Assembly (NCBI GenBank): GCA_013141115.1 | Contig: JABFRP010000001.1 | Location: forward strand, 124,001-188,000 | From: Ferruginibacter sp. | Lineage (GTDB): Bacteria; Bacteroidota; Bacteroidia; Chitinophagales; Chitinophagaceae | DNA length: 64,000 nt | Direction of reading: 5' to 3' | Shown: positions 25,836-36,136 of the stretch, piece by piece | Position numbering within the stretch: the first letter of the stretch is position 1 | Layout: each line of letters begins with the position of its first letter | Made by a program: the position numbers and the translations under genes | Notes under the pieces: generated by a model | The model's database searches: none | Seen by the model: only the letters and a program-made list of their open reading frames with translations | What the model was told of the DNA's origin: nothing

Positions 25836-27221
25836 GTGAAAAGTAAATTTCTTATAAGCATTCTTTTTTTTCTTCAACATGTAAATGCGCAGCAAATTGC
25901 ATTTCCCGGTGCAGAAGGATTTGGTAAATATGCTACCGGTGGCCGTGGTGGAAAAGTAGTTGCTGTTACCAATTTAAATGATGATGGCGAAGGAAGTTTT
26001 AGAAATGCATTGGAAAAATTCCCTGGCGAACCGCTTATAGTAATTTTTAAAGTAAGTGGTATCATTGAATTGCAAACTAAAATTCAAATTAAAAGAAGCA
26101 ACCTTACTATTGCGGGACAAACTGCCCCCGGTGAGGGCATTTGTTTAAAAAATCAATCTTTAATTTTAAATGGCGCTTCTTCAAAAGGCAATCATGGTAA
26201 TATCATCATTCGTTTTATTCGCAGCCGTCCCGGCGGAACCGATAAAAAAGGTTTGTATGGTTTTGATATGGAGAACTGCCATGATGTAATTGTTGACCAT
26301 TGTAGTTTTAGCTGGGCTAATGAAGAATGTGCCGCCATGTACGATACAAAAAATACTACCGTGCAATGGTGCATAGTAAGCGAAGGATTGTATGAAGCCG
26401 GTCATCAAAAAGGGCATCGTTCTTACGGCGGGGTTTGGGGTGGACAATACGCCAGCTATCATCATAATTTAATTGCACATCAAAACAGCCGTGCCGTTCG
26501 CTTTAATGGCGCAAGGGCACATGATACGATGGCCATCATCGATTACCGCAATAATGTTATTTACAACTGGGGCAATTCCAATGCCTGTTACGGTGGTGAA
26601 GTAAATATTGCTGGTGGCGTATCGCAGGTAAATATGGTAAACAATTATTACAAACCCGGGCCTGCAACTGCCAGCGAATTAAAATTTGTACATGCCAATT
26701 ATGCAGCAGCCAATGCAAAAGGCACCGGCCAATGGTTTGTAAGCGGCAACATAATGGAAGGTGATAAAGCCTTAACAAAAAAGAATTTTAAAGGCATTGA
26801 CCTTGCTGAAGAAAATTATCCCAGTGCAGCATATGCAAAAAATGCTTTTACAATTGCGGCGCCAGTACCGGAACAAAATGCAAACGATGCTTATGAAGCA
26901 GTATTAAAATACAGCGGTGCCATCCTTCCTAAAAGAGATAATGTTGATGAAAGAGTAATTAACGAAACTAAAACTGGTACTGCAACTGGCAAAGGTGTTT
27001 TTGGTAAAGCAGGTATTATTGATTCTCCGTTGGCCGTGGGTGGCTGGAGTTCGTATAAAACATCGCCTGCACCAATTGATACTGACGAAGATGGTATGCC
27101 TGATGGATGGGAAACAAAAAATGGATTGAATGTGAATGATGCTGAGGATAGAAATAAAGTTGGGGCAGATGGATTTACCATGCTGGAAAAATATTTGAAT
27201 GAAATGGCGGTTATAAAATAA
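25836..27221 (+). CDS. Secreted pectate lyase, PL1-type, with C-terminal calcium-binding repeat
   Basis: GTG at 25836 is preferred because it directly precedes a signal peptide (KSKFLISILFFLQHVNA) cut before QQIAFPG; an ATG at 25749 would add a lysine-rich, non-signal extension overlapping the previous gene. The 461-residue protein has FPGAEGFGKYATGGRGGKV and NNVIYNWG plus a parallel beta-helix of turns such as IDYRNNVIYN, typical of Bacteroidota PL1-like lyases that cut homogalacturonan by beta-elimination. The C-terminus has DTDEDGMPDGWE, a thrombospondin-3-like calcium motif shared with the paralogue at 50461. Confidence 0.85.
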   Translation: MKSKFLISILFFLQHVNAQQIAFPGAEGFGKYATGGRGGKVVAVTNLNDDGEGSFRNALEKFPGEPLIVIFKVSGIIELQTKIQIKRSNLTIAGQTAPGEGICLKNQSLILNGASSKGNHGNIIIRFIRSRPGGTDKKGLYGFDMENCHDVIVDHCSFSWANEECAAMYDTKNTTVQWCIVSEGLYEAGHQKGHRSYGGVWGGQYASYHHNLIAHQNSRAVRFNGARAHDTMAIIDYRNNVIYNWGNSNACYGGEVNIAGGVSQVNMVNNYYKPGPATASELKFVHANYAAANAKGTGQWFVSGNIMEGDKALTKKNFKGIDLAEENYPSAAYAKNAFTIAAPVPEQNANDAYEAVLKYSGAILPKRDNVDERVINETKTGTATGKGVFGKAGIIDSPLAVGGWSSYKTSPAPIDTDEDGMPDGWETKNGLNVNDAEDRNKVGADGFTMLEKYLNEMAVIK

Positions 27222-27223
27222 GT

Positions 27224-30010
27224 ATGCAGCTGAAAAAATATATAATGTTGATGCTAATAATCGCTGGCAGTACTTGCCAGCTTTTGTTAGCACAGGGTAA
27301 AAAAGAAAATATTATAATTGACGTACCGTTAATTGTAAATTCAAGAATAAGCTTTGGTGTTGAAAAACTACAAAAAACATTAGTACTGCATGGGTATAAC
27401 GTCAGCATAAAACAAAGACCAGCACTTAGTAATAAAAATAGAACAATTATTATTGGCGATGTAGTAAAAGACCTGGACGAAAGACTGAAAAATTATGCTC
27501 CGGGTATAACCCAATCCGAAAGAAATAAAATTTTCGGAAAAGAATCATTTTCAATTCATTCATCAACTGGTGGCAATATTGATGTGGGTGGAGTAGATGC
27601 CACCGGCATTTTATATGGTTGTCTTGAATTAGCTGATAGGGTAATGATGTTGGGAAAACTACCTCAAAAAATTGATGTCGCAGATGCTCCCGAAATGGTG
27701 CTTCGTGGCCAATGCATCGGCATACAAAAATCTACTTATCTCCCCGGAAGAAATGTGTATGAATATCCTTACACACCGGAAACCTTTCCCTGGTTTTACG
27801 ATAAAAAATTATGGTTGCAGGTGCTGGATTCAATGGTGGACAACCGGATGAATTCTTTGTATCTCTGGAACGGCCATCCCTTCGCTTCACTGGTAAAATT
27901 AAAAGATTACCCTTATGCGGTAGAAGTAGATGATGCTACTTTTAAAAAGAATGAAGAGATATACAAATTCTTAACAACAGAAGCAGATAAAAGAGGTATT
28001 TGGGTGATACAAATGTTTTACAATATCATCGTTTCAAAACCATTTGCCGAACACCACAACATAAAAACACAGGAAAGAGAAAGGCATATTACACCGCTTA
28101 TTGCAGATTATACCCGGAAATCCATTGCTGCATTTGTAGAAAAATACCCCAATGTTGGTTTAATGGTTTGTTTGGGCGAAGCCATGGAAGGCGTGGGGAA
28201 AGATGATATTGAATGGTTCACTAAAACCATTATCCCCGGTGTGCAGGATGGATTAAAAGCATTAGGTAAAACAGAAGAACCTCCGATTGTTTTACGGGCA
28301 CATGATACCGATGCACCGTCAGTAATGGAAGCCGCATTGCCTTTGTATAAGAATTTATATACTGAAGCAAAGTTTAACGGCGAAGCATTAACCTATGCCA
28401 GGCCAAGAGGCGAATGGGCAAAGCTGCACCAAACATTAAGCAAATTAGGTAGCGTACAAATTGAGAACGTACACATACTTGCCAATTTAGAACCCTTCCG
28501 GTATGGCTCACCCGATTTTATACAGCAGAGTGTAATTGGCATGCATGAAGTAATGGGTGGTAATGGTTTGCATTTGTATCCGCAGGCATCTTACTGGGAC
28601 TGGCCTTATAGCGCCGACAGTGTTGCAGGCGGCAAGCGTTTATTGCAAATTGAGCGTGACTGGATATGGTACAAAGCCTGGAGCCGCTATGCATGGAAGG
28701 CAAAACGTAACAGGGATGATGAAATTAAATACTGGAGTAAACAACTGGCTGATAAATTTGGTTGCAGCATTGCAGACGGCAGAAAAATTTTAACTGCTTA
28801 TGAAGAAAGCGGAGAGATAGCACCTAAATTATTGCGCCGCTTTGGAATTACAGATGGTAATCGTCAAACACTTACACTTGGTATGTTAATGACACAGTTA
28901 ATCAATCCCTATCGTTATGGCTTGTTTACTTTATTGTATGATGCAGAAGCACCGGAAGGAGAGATGTTACTGGATTATGCTGATAAAGAATGGAAGGGAG
29001 TGAAGCATGTTGGGGAAACGCCGGTGCATGTAAATGAAGATGTGAAGCAACATGCTTTAAAAGCATTGGAGGCAATTAAAACACTATCTGTAAAAAAGAA
29101 TAAAGACGAATTTGAGCGGATTAGAAATGATGTAAGAAGTTATTACGCTATGGCTTTTCATTTTGCATATAAAACTGAAGCGGCATTATTGGTATTAAGA
29201 TATAAATACAGTAATGAATTAAAAGACCTGGAAGATGCAGAGCAGTTGCTTGATTTAAGTGTTACAGTATTCATGGATCTGACAAAAATTACCACGGCTT
29301 CTTACCTCTACGCCAACAGTATGCAAACCTCACAACGCAAAATACCCATGCGTGGGGTTGATGGCACTTACAAACACTGGAATGAAATGCTGCCGGTGTT
29401 TGAAAAAGAACTGAGTACATTCAGACATAAAATAGATTCGCTTAAAAATAATGCCGGTAAAGTTGTTGCCGATGTTAAACCTTTTACAAACGCTGAAGTT
29501 CAATTACACGCTGCAAATGTTTATACTGCTGCTATTGAGAAAAACGGGAATATTTTTGCAGATACCAATCTTGTCATAACATCTTTTGCAAAAGAATTAC
29601 AGGGATTAAAAGCTGTGAAGGTTAGGTATAATCAACAATTAACAAATGGTACTTACATTGGTTTCGCTAGTAAAAAGCCAGTAAAAATTTTAGTTGGTTT
29701 TTTTAAACCGCAAAAAGCGGCTTTTACAAAAGATACCATTTATTTAAAAGAGCCGCAACTGGAAACCAATGCCAGTGCTGATGATTATGGGCAGGCTGAA
29801 ATTAAAATTTCCAATGCCATAGCTATTGAAGGCATGCCGCCTGTAAGTTTACATACCTATAATTTTAAGGCTGGTTGGAATGTGTTGAAACTGGAAAGAG
29901 GTGTTTGTTTGATTTTGGGATTTGTGGATGGCAACACTATTGTACCAGTTTATGATGCAGGATTAATGAGTGATAGTAAGAATAAAAATTTGGATTGGTT
30001 ATTTGAGTAA
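27224..30010 (+). CDS. Secreted TIM-barrel glycosidase, GH138-type alpha-galacturonidase candidate
   Basis: A 928-residue periplasmic protein with signal peptide (IMLMLIIAGSTCQLLLA). The N-terminal alpha/beta domain (residues 28-155) resembles the accessory domain of GH20/GH67 enzymes; a TIM barrel follows at about 160-520, with CLGEAMEGV and EAKFNGEALTY carrying acidic residues that could be catalytic. Size and layout match proteins annotated as alpha-D-galacturonidase (GH138) in Bacteroides rhamnogalacturonan-II loci; that identity is from memory of layout, not alignment. GH67/GH115-like glucuronidase is the alternative. It starts 2 bases after the pectate lyase stop. Confidence 0.55.
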   Translation: MQLKKYIMLMLIIAGSTCQLLLAQGKKENIIIDVPLIVNSRISFGVEKLQKTLVLHGYNVSIKQRPALSNKNRTIIIGDVVKDLDERLKNYAPGITQSERNKIFGKESFSIHSSTGGNIDVGGVDATGILYGCLELADRVMMLGKLPQKIDVADAPEMVLRGQCIGIQKSTYLPGRNVYEYPYTPETFPWFYDKKLWLQVLDSMVDNRMNSLYLWNGHPFASLVKLKDYPYAVEVDDATFKKNEEIYKFLTTEADKRGIWVIQMFYNIIVSKPFAEHHNIKTQERERHITPLIADYTRKSIAAFVEKYPNVGLMVCLGEAMEGVGKDDIEWFTKTIIPGVQDGLKALGKTEEPPIVLRAHDTDAPSVMEAALPLYKNLYTEAKFNGEALTYARPRGEWAKLHQTLSKLGSVQIENVHILANLEPFRYGSPDFIQQSVIGMHEVMGGNGLHLYPQASYWDWPYSADSVAGGKRLLQIERDWIWYKAWSRYAWKAKRNRDDEIKYWSKQLADKFGCSIADGRKILTAYEESGEIAPKLLRRFGITDGNRQTLTLGMLMTQLINPYRYGLFTLLYDAEAPEGEMLLDYADKEWKGVKHVGETPVHVNEDVKQHALKALEAIKTLSVKKNKDEFERIRNDVRSYYAMAFHFAYKTEAALLVLRYKYSNELKDLEDAEQLLDLSVTVFMDLTKITTASYLYANSMQTSQRKIPMRGVDGTYKHWNEMLPVFEKELSTFRHKIDSLKNNAGKVVADVKPFTNAEVQLHAANVYTAAIEKNGNIFADTNLVITSFAKELQGLKAVKVRYNQQLTNGTYIGFASKKPVKILVGFFKPQKAAFTKDTIYLKEPQLETNASADDYGQAEIKISNAIAIEGMPPVSLHTYNFKAGWNVLKLERGVCLILGFVDGNTIVPVYDAGLMSDSKNKNLDWLFE

Positions 30011-30065
30011 AAATCATCTTTGGTGAAATGCTTTATGTTTTCGGATGGCTATAAAAATATAATAA

Positions 30066-31562
30066 ATGAAAAAAATATTTTTTCTTATTGCAACGCTACT
30101 TTGTTTAAATGCCATTTCACAAAATGCAAAAATCAAGGGTGCATTTGATCAACTATCACTTAACAGAAAATTGTCTCTTTTTAGGCAAATGAACTTTACT
30201 CAATACCCAACTGCTAATGTAATTGAATATATAGACATCAATAAAGGAAAGTACGTTGCTAAATTAACTCTACGACAACCAGAGATTATGTACTTGGCTT
30301 CTTATATAAATGATTCGCTTGAATTTAGGCAGCCTCTCTTTTTAAAGAATGGGTACACCGTTGAAATAGAGTATAAAACTAAAATTGGTAAACCTCGGCT
30401 AATCGTTACGGGTAAAGGCGCTTCGGATAATCAACCATTGGTATTGAGTGATTACGATAATATTAATGAGTATTCAAAAGATACTCTTCCTGGTAATTTG
30501 TTTTCTTATATTCAAGAAGAATCAAAAAAAAATGCAAGGGCTTTAGCTAATTATATTGTTAAATACAAACCTTCTGCAGATTTTATTAAATATTGGAATT
30601 ACGAAATTAAATATGCACCGCTTAAAGCGTATTACAGTTTTGCTCAGCAAAGAAAATTTTATATTAAAGATGCTTATAAAAGAAATATTGAAAAATGGGA
30701 TGATGTATTTAATCAATTATTGAAAGATGCGCCATTAGTAAATGACGATGCATTGGACATAATCAGCTACCGGCTTTTTTTAAAGGATTATTTACAGCGT
30801 ACCAAAGAACAGCTTTGGAATGATGCTAATGCAGATATAAAAGGGTTTGTGAAAAAATGGTATGACGATGATTTTGTAAAAGGCGAAGCTGAATTTAACG
30901 CCGATGTTAGTAATAAACTTTGTCAAAAAGTAATAGATAAATATTTTACTGGTAAGGTTAAAGAATACATGTATTCCTGTTTAATAAAAGAAGCATTAGA
31001 AAGTTCTTTAGTACAAAACATGGCTTCAATTTATAATGATTTTTCAACAGAGTTTCCTGGTAGTTTGTATAAAAAAGTATACGATAAGCCTGTAAGCTTA
31101 ATGCTTGAAAAGTTAAAACGGCCATTAACGGATAAAATGATTTTTATTCCCAACAGCGATAGCATTAACACCTGGGCTGATGTGCTGGCCATATTTAAAG
31201 GTAAAACGGTATTGCTGGATATGTGGGGCACCTGGTGTGGGCCTTGCAGGGAAGAAATAGAAAAGAATGGCGCTGCAATAAAATCGCATTTTAAAAACAA
31301 GCAAGTCGATTATTTATATATCGCTAACTACGATGAGGGTAATGAAGAAAAATGGAAAACCCTGGTGGCTTATTTTAACCTGGAGGGTAATCATTTACTG
31401 GCCAGCGATAGTTTAACTACAGATATCATGAAGCAATTAAAAAGCAACGGTTATCCAACTTACGCTATAATACATAAAGATGGAACAGTTGAATTATCGA
31501 AAGCAGGTTACCCTATGAAAAGAGAGCTACTGATAGCACAAATTGAAAAAGCATTAAAATAA
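30066..31562 (+). CDS. Secreted thioredoxin-like (TlpA/ResA-type) protein
   Basis: A 498-residue protein with signal peptide MKKIFFLIATLLCLNAISQ. The last 140 residues are a thioredoxin fold with WGTWCGPCREEI and the cis-proline site NGYPTYAII; the first 350 are a long helical domain often found in Bacteroidota TlpA proteins. Acts in the periplasm, probably keeping cysteines of secreted enzymes in the correct state. It sits between two pectin-enzyme genes and 4 bases before the GH28 gene, but its codon use and content give no specific link to carbohydrate. Confidence 0.8.
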   Translation: MKKIFFLIATLLCLNAISQNAKIKGAFDQLSLNRKLSLFRQMNFTQYPTANVIEYIDINKGKYVAKLTLRQPEIMYLASYINDSLEFRQPLFLKNGYTVEIEYKTKIGKPRLIVTGKGASDNQPLVLSDYDNINEYSKDTLPGNLFSYIQEESKKNARALANYIVKYKPSADFIKYWNYEIKYAPLKAYYSFAQQRKFYIKDAYKRNIEKWDDVFNQLLKDAPLVNDDALDIISYRLFLKDYLQRTKEQLWNDANADIKGFVKKWYDDDFVKGEAEFNADVSNKLCQKVIDKYFTGKVKEYMYSCLIKEALESSLVQNMASIYNDFSTEFPGSLYKKVYDKPVSLMLEKLKRPLTDKMIFIPNSDSINTWADVLAIFKGKTVLLDMWGTWCGPCREEIEKNGAAIKSHFKNKQVDYLYIANYDEGNEEKWKTLVAYFNLEGNHLLASDSLTTDIMKQLKSNGYPTYAIIHKDGTVELSKAGYPMKRELLIAQIEKALK

Positions 31563-31566
31563 AAGA

Positions 31567-33099
31567 ATGAAAAAAATAATTGTAATTGTACTGTTGTTTA
31601 GCTATGTAACAGCAGGCAATGCCCAACAGTTTTATGATGTAACTAAATACGGCGCAAAAAAAGACAGTAGTGCCAAAGCAACAGCCGCTATTAAAAAAGC
31701 TATTGATGCTGCGTCAAAAGCCGGGGGCGGCACGGTGTATTTCCCGGCAGGAAAATATTTAACAGGGCCCATTTATTTAAAAAGCAATATCACCATATTT
31801 ATTGACGCCGGTGCCGAACTGCATTTCTCCGATAATTTTGATGATTACCTGCCCATGGTACAAAGCCGCTACGAAGGCGTGGATGTAATGAGTTTTTCTC
31901 CGCTGTTTTATGCCTACAACGAAACCAATATTACCATTACCGGCCGTGGCAAAATAAACGGACATGGAAAAAAGTGGTGGGATTATGCACTTAGTTTTTA
32001 TAAGAATCAAACTGCAAGAAATAAATACCAGTTGCTGTTCGATAGTTTGAATAAAAATATTTTATTGCCCGATGATCCCACACAAATGACACGTGGTTTT
32101 TTACGTCCGCCTTTTATACAACCACTGTATTGTAAAAATGTTTTGATAGAAGGTATTACTATTACCAATTCTCCTTTCTGGACGGTAACACCGGAGTTTT
32201 GCGAAAACGTAACCATTAAAGGATTGACGATCGATAATCCAAAATCACCCAATACAGATGGCATCAATCCATCAAGTTGCAGGTATGTGCACATATCCGA
32301 TTGCCATATTAGTGTGGGCGATGATTGCATTACCATTAAATCAGGGAAAGATTTACCGGGCAGAACAAAAGCAACACCTGCAGAAAATTATACAATAACT
32401 AATTGTACCATGCTGAGCGGCCATGGGGGCGTGGTGATAGGCAGTGAAATGAGTGGGGATGTTAAAAAGATTGTGATCAGCAATTGTGTGTTTGACGGCA
32501 CCGACCGTGGTATAAGAATTAAAACCGCAAGAGGCAGGGGCGGTGTGGTAGAAGATATACGGGTAGATAATATTGTAATGAAGAATATAAAAGACCAGGC
32601 CATTGTGCTGGATATGGAATACTCCAGGGTAAAGCCGGAGCCGGTAAGTGAACGAACGCCGCAGTTTCGAAACATTCGTTTTAGTAATATCACTGCGTAC
32701 ACAAAAAAAGCCATGTACATTAATGGGCTGGATGAAATGCCGGTGAGTGAAATTAGTTTGAATGATTGTGTGTTTGAAACCGAAACAGGAATTGTAATGA
32801 AGAATGCAAAAGATATTGAATTGCATAATGTAAGGGTGAATACAAAAACGGGTTCGGCTTTATCAATAGAAAAATCAACAAGGCTGCATATTGACGGGCT
32901 TACAACAGCAAAGCCCATTGATGCTGTGCCGGTGGTTAAGTTAACCAATGTGCAGGATGTGCTGTTGCGTAACTGCTGGTTGTTTGCAGGTACAAAAATA
33001 TTTGCTTCCATTAATGGTGCGGATACAAAAAATGTAAAATTAGTTAACAATGAATTGGGAGATGCAACGGTGGTGTATGGAGAGGAAGTGAAACGCTGA
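31567..33099 (+). CDS. GH28 polygalacturonase-family enzyme
   Basis: A 510-residue secreted right-handed beta-helix enzyme with signal peptide ending near GNAQ. All GH28 signature blocks are present in order: NTDGINPSSC, SVGDDCITIKSG (catalytic Asp pair), GHGGVVIGSE and RGIRIKT. These enzymes hydrolyse galacturonic-acid linkages in homogalacturonan or rhamnogalacturonan; exo- and rhamnosyl-specific members share these motifs, so the exact bond is open. It follows the thioredoxin-like gene by 4 bases. A repeat-bearing gap comes after it. Confidence 0.92.
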   Translation: MKKIIVIVLLFSYVTAGNAQQFYDVTKYGAKKDSSAKATAAIKKAIDAASKAGGGTVYFPAGKYLTGPIYLKSNITIFIDAGAELHFSDNFDDYLPMVQSRYEGVDVMSFSPLFYAYNETNITITGRGKINGHGKKWWDYALSFYKNQTARNKYQLLFDSLNKNILLPDDPTQMTRGFLRPPFIQPLYCKNVLIEGITITNSPFWTVTPEFCENVTIKGLTIDNPKSPNTDGINPSSCRYVHISDCHISVGDDCITIKSGKDLPGRTKATPAENYTITNCTMLSGHGGVVIGSEMSGDVKKIVISNCVFDGTDRGIRIKTARGRGGVVEDIRVDNIVMKNIKDQAIVLDMEYSRVKPEPVSERTPQFRNIRFSNITAYTKKAMYINGLDEMPVSEISLNDCVFETETGIVMKNAKDIELHNVRVNTKTGSALSIEKSTRLHIDGLTTAKPIDAVPVVKLTNVQDVLLRNCWLFAGTKIFASINGADTKNVKLVNNELGDATVVYGEEVKR

Positions 33100-33134
33100 T
33101 AGTTGAAGGGAATTTTAAATCGTAGGGTATGCAT

Positions 33135-33201
33135 TATTGCTCCGTAGGAGCAATAGGTGGGTAGAAAGCAAATAATCAAGTGTTTAAAGTTCCGTAGGAA
33201 C
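33135..33201 (+). repeat. Interspersed paired-hairpin repeat A, copy 1
   Basis: Two hairpins with GTA loops: TATTGCTCC/GGAGCAATA at 33135-33155 and GTTCC/GGAAC at 33189-33201. The spacer contains GGTGGGTAGAAA, also present in the copies near 40742 and 55357. It occupies the gap between the GH28 and GH95 genes. Confidence 0.75.
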
Positions 33202-33264
33202 GACAGGCGCTTTATGCAAAACGTATTTAGTAAAACACAAGTAAAGATCAAAAAGGATATATCG

Positions 33265-33304
33265 CTGAACGGAGCGTCGCCAATGTCGCCCCATAGTAGT
33301 ACAT
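33265..33304 (-). repeat. Interspersed repeat B-related element, inverted relative to 36157
   Basis: Read on the minus strand, this gives ATGTACTACTATGGGGCGAC then ATTGGC and CTCCGTTCA; the first 26 bases match 36157-36183 at 24 positions. It ends next to the GH95 start codon. Confidence 0.6.
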
Positions 33305-36136
33305 ATGATGGTTAACAAAAAAAAATATTTCGTTGCAATTTTATTTTTACTCACTGTAAAAATTGCAATAGCACAGGATTTAAAACTGTGGTACAAACAA
33401 CCTGCTGTTAAATGGACAGAAGCATTGCCCGTGGGTAACGGCCGTATTGGCGCCATGTTATTTAGCGGAGTGGAGAACGACCGCATTCAGTTTAACGAAG
33501 AAACTTTGTGGAGTGGTGAACCCAGAAAGTACAGCCGCCCCGGCGCATCTAAATATTTAGATAGCATACGCAATTTATTGTTTGCCGGCAAACAGAAAGA
33601 AGCAGAAGCAATGGCCGAAAAACAATTTATGGGCTTAAAAAGTTTTGAGGCCGATAAAAGCAGCTGGATAAAACAAGTAACCGCCGATATAAAAATGGCT
33701 GTAGCAAATTTTGACGACAGCAAATGGAAAACCATGACGGTACCACATTGGGATGGATGGGAGACGGTGGGTTTTGAAACACTGGATGGCGCTGTGTGGC
33801 TGCGTACAACTTTTGTTTTGCCAAACAACTGGAGTAAAAAAGATTTGGTGCTTGACCTTAACCGCATTCGTGATAATGATTACACGTATGTAAATGGCAC
33901 ACTGGTGGGCAGCCAGCAAAATACAGAAGGAAGAAAATATACTGTTGATAAAAAACTGCTGCACAAAGGTGTTAACAGTATTGCCATTTTAGTGCTCAAC
34001 TTTAGTAACAAAGGCGGCATGTATGGTTATAAAGACACTGCACAGCATGTTGGGATTTATCCTGTAAAAAAAGAGGGAGATAAAATATCATTGAATGGAC
34101 AATGGAAATATTATGTGGTGAATGATAACCCGCCGCCGGTGGGCACTTACCAGGCCGACTACCAGCCTTTTGGTGATTTAAATTTGCAGTTTGAAAATAC
34201 AACGGGCTTTACAAATTATAAAAGAGAGCTGGATATTTCAAATGCGGTTGCTGCCACCTCTTATTCACTAAGCAACGTTGATTATAAAAGAGAATATTTT
34301 GTTTCAGCCGTTAACCAGGCATTGGTGATTAATCTTACAGCCAGTAAAAAAGCAAGCATCAGTTTTAATGCAGTACTTAGCAGTGTACACAGAAATTATA
34401 CTGTAACACAACTAAACAATAATACCATCATACTTTCTGTAAAAGTGCGCAATGGGGTTTTGCAGGGTAAAAGTTATTTACAGATAGTAACAAAAGGCGG
34501 GGCTGTTGCAATTAATAATGGGCAATTAACAATTAACAATGCAGATGAAGCCACCATTTATTTAACAGCCGGAACAACCTATAAAAATTATAAAGACGTT
34601 TCTGCCGATGCTGCAGCACCTTGTATAAAAGCACTGGCATCAGTAAAAGGAAAAACATACGAGCAAATAAAATCAGCACATGTAAGTGAATACCAAAAAT
34701 GGTTCAATACATTTTCTATTAAACTTGGAGCAAATTTATCAGAACAGTTTAAAAATGTGTCGCCTTTAGATTGGGATTACTTGCTTCCAACAAACGAACG
34801 GCTGGAGCAGTTTGCCAATGGCAACGACCCTTCCTTTGCCGCACTGTACACACAATACGGAAGATATTTACTCATTGCTTCATCAAGGCCCGGTACAAGG
34901 CCAGCAAATTTACAGGGCATCTGGAACGATTTAACCAATCCACCATGGGGCAGTAAATACACCACTAACATTAATGCGGAAATGAATTATTGGCCGGCAG
35001 AGTTGCTGAATTTATCTTCCATGCATGAGCCGTTGTTTAAAATGATTGAAGAGTTAGCAGTATCAGGAAAACAAACAGCCAAAGACCATTACAATGCACC
35101 GGGCTGGGTATTGCATCATAATACAGATGTATGGAGAGGCACAGCGCCAATAAATGCGGCTAACCATGGTATTTGGGTTACAGGTGGCGCATGGTTGTGC
35201 CAGCATTTATGGGAGCATTATTTATTTACACAGGATAAAGCTTTTTTAAAAAACAAAGCTTATCCCATCATGAAGGAAGCGGCATTATTCTTCAATAATT
35301 TTTTAGTTAAAGACCCGGTAACTGGTTATTTGATCAGCACACCTTCCAATTCTCCAGAACAAGGTGGATTGGTAGCAGGGCCAACAATGGATCATCAGAT
35401 TATCCGTAATTTATTCAGCAATGTAATTGCAGCAGGCGAAGTTTTAAATACGGATGCCGCATTGCGCAAAATATTAAAAGAAAAATACCAGCAGATTGCA
35501 CCCAACCAAATTGGTAAATACGGACAGTTGCAGGAGTGGATGAAAGATGTGGATGACACCACAAATAAGCACCGTCATATTTCGCATTTGTGGGGCATGT
35601 ATCCCGGTAACGAAATAAATTTTGATGTTACGCCTGCATTGATGAATGCAGCAAAGCACTCATTGCTCTATCGTGGTGATGCTGCAACAGGTTGGAGCCT
35701 TGGCTGGAAAATAAATTGCTGGGCAAGGTTTAAAGATGCCGAGCATGCATTTACCATGGTAAAAATGTTGATCAGCCCGGTGAAAGCTGGTGCAGGCAGT
35801 TATCCCAATTTATTTGATGCACACCCGCCCTTTCAGATTGATGGTAACTTTGGCGGTGCTGCCGGCATTGGCGAAATGCTGTTGCAGAGCCATACAGAAT
35901 ACATTGATATTTTACCGGCACTACCAGCTGCATTTGCAAACGGCGAGGTAAAAGGTATTTGTGCAAGAGGCAGTTTTGTAATTGATATTAAATGGATCAA
36001 TGGTAAACTGGAGTATGTGAAAGTATTGTCTAAAGCCGGGCTGCCGCTGCAACTGCGTTACAACGACATACCTAAATATTATACAACAGAAAAAAACGGG
36101 GTTTATAAATTTGATGCATCGCTTAATAAACTATAA
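33305..36136 (+). CDS. GH95-family alpha-L-fucosidase/alpha-L-galactosidase with inserted jelly-roll domain
   Basis: A 943-residue secreted enzyme with signal peptide ending at IAIAQ. The GH95 start is clear (LWYKQPAVKWTEALPVGNGRIGAM, FNEETLWSGEP), as are the catalytic (alpha/alpha)6 barrel (LQGIWNDLTNPPWGSKYTTNIN, ISHLWGMYPG) and the C-terminal HPPFQIDGNFGG block. The N-terminal beta domain is split by about 170 residues (110-285) resembling a GH2-type galactose-binding jelly roll (DDSKWKTMTVPHWDGWE, AVWLRTTFVLP). Family members remove terminal L-fucose or L-galactose; in rhamnogalacturonan II, GH95 acts on L-galactose. The start abuts repeat 33265-33304. Confidence 0.88.
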   Translation: MMVNKKKYFVAILFLLTVKIAIAQDLKLWYKQPAVKWTEALPVGNGRIGAMLFSGVENDRIQFNEETLWSGEPRKYSRPGASKYLDSIRNLLFAGKQKEAEAMAEKQFMGLKSFEADKSSWIKQVTADIKMAVANFDDSKWKTMTVPHWDGWETVGFETLDGAVWLRTTFVLPNNWSKKDLVLDLNRIRDNDYTYVNGTLVGSQQNTEGRKYTVDKKLLHKGVNSIAILVLNFSNKGGMYGYKDTAQHVGIYPVKKEGDKISLNGQWKYYVVNDNPPPVGTYQADYQPFGDLNLQFENTTGFTNYKRELDISNAVAATSYSLSNVDYKREYFVSAVNQALVINLTASKKASISFNAVLSSVHRNYTVTQLNNNTIILSVKVRNGVLQGKSYLQIVTKGGAVAINNGQLTINNADEATIYLTAGTTYKNYKDVSADAAAPCIKALASVKGKTYEQIKSAHVSEYQKWFNTFSIKLGANLSEQFKNVSPLDWDYLLPTNERLEQFANGNDPSFAALYTQYGRYLLIASSRPGTRPANLQGIWNDLTNPPWGSKYTTNINAEMNYWPAELLNLSSMHEPLFKMIEELAVSGKQTAKDHYNAPGWVLHHNTDVWRGTAPINAANHGIWVTGGAWLCQHLWEHYLFTQDKAFLKNKAYPIMKEAALFFNNFLVKDPVTGYLISTPSNSPEQGGLVAGPTMDHQIIRNLFSNVIAAGEVLNTDAALRKILKEKYQQIAPNQIGKYGQLQEWMKDVDDTTNKHRHISHLWGMYPGNEINFDVTPALMNAAKHSLLYRGDAATGWSLGWKINCWARFKDAEHAFTMVKMLISPVKAGAGSYPNLFDAHPPFQIDGNFGGAAGIGEMLLQSHTEYIDILPALPAAFANGEVKGICARGSFVIDIKWINGKLEYVKVLSKAGLPLQLRYNDIPKYYTTEKNGVYKFDASLNKL

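Noticed and set aside
33135..33201. CRISPR-like array made of the hairpin repeats
   Set aside because: Repeats are few, scattered over 22 kb, differ in their stems, and there are no regular spacers or cas genes.
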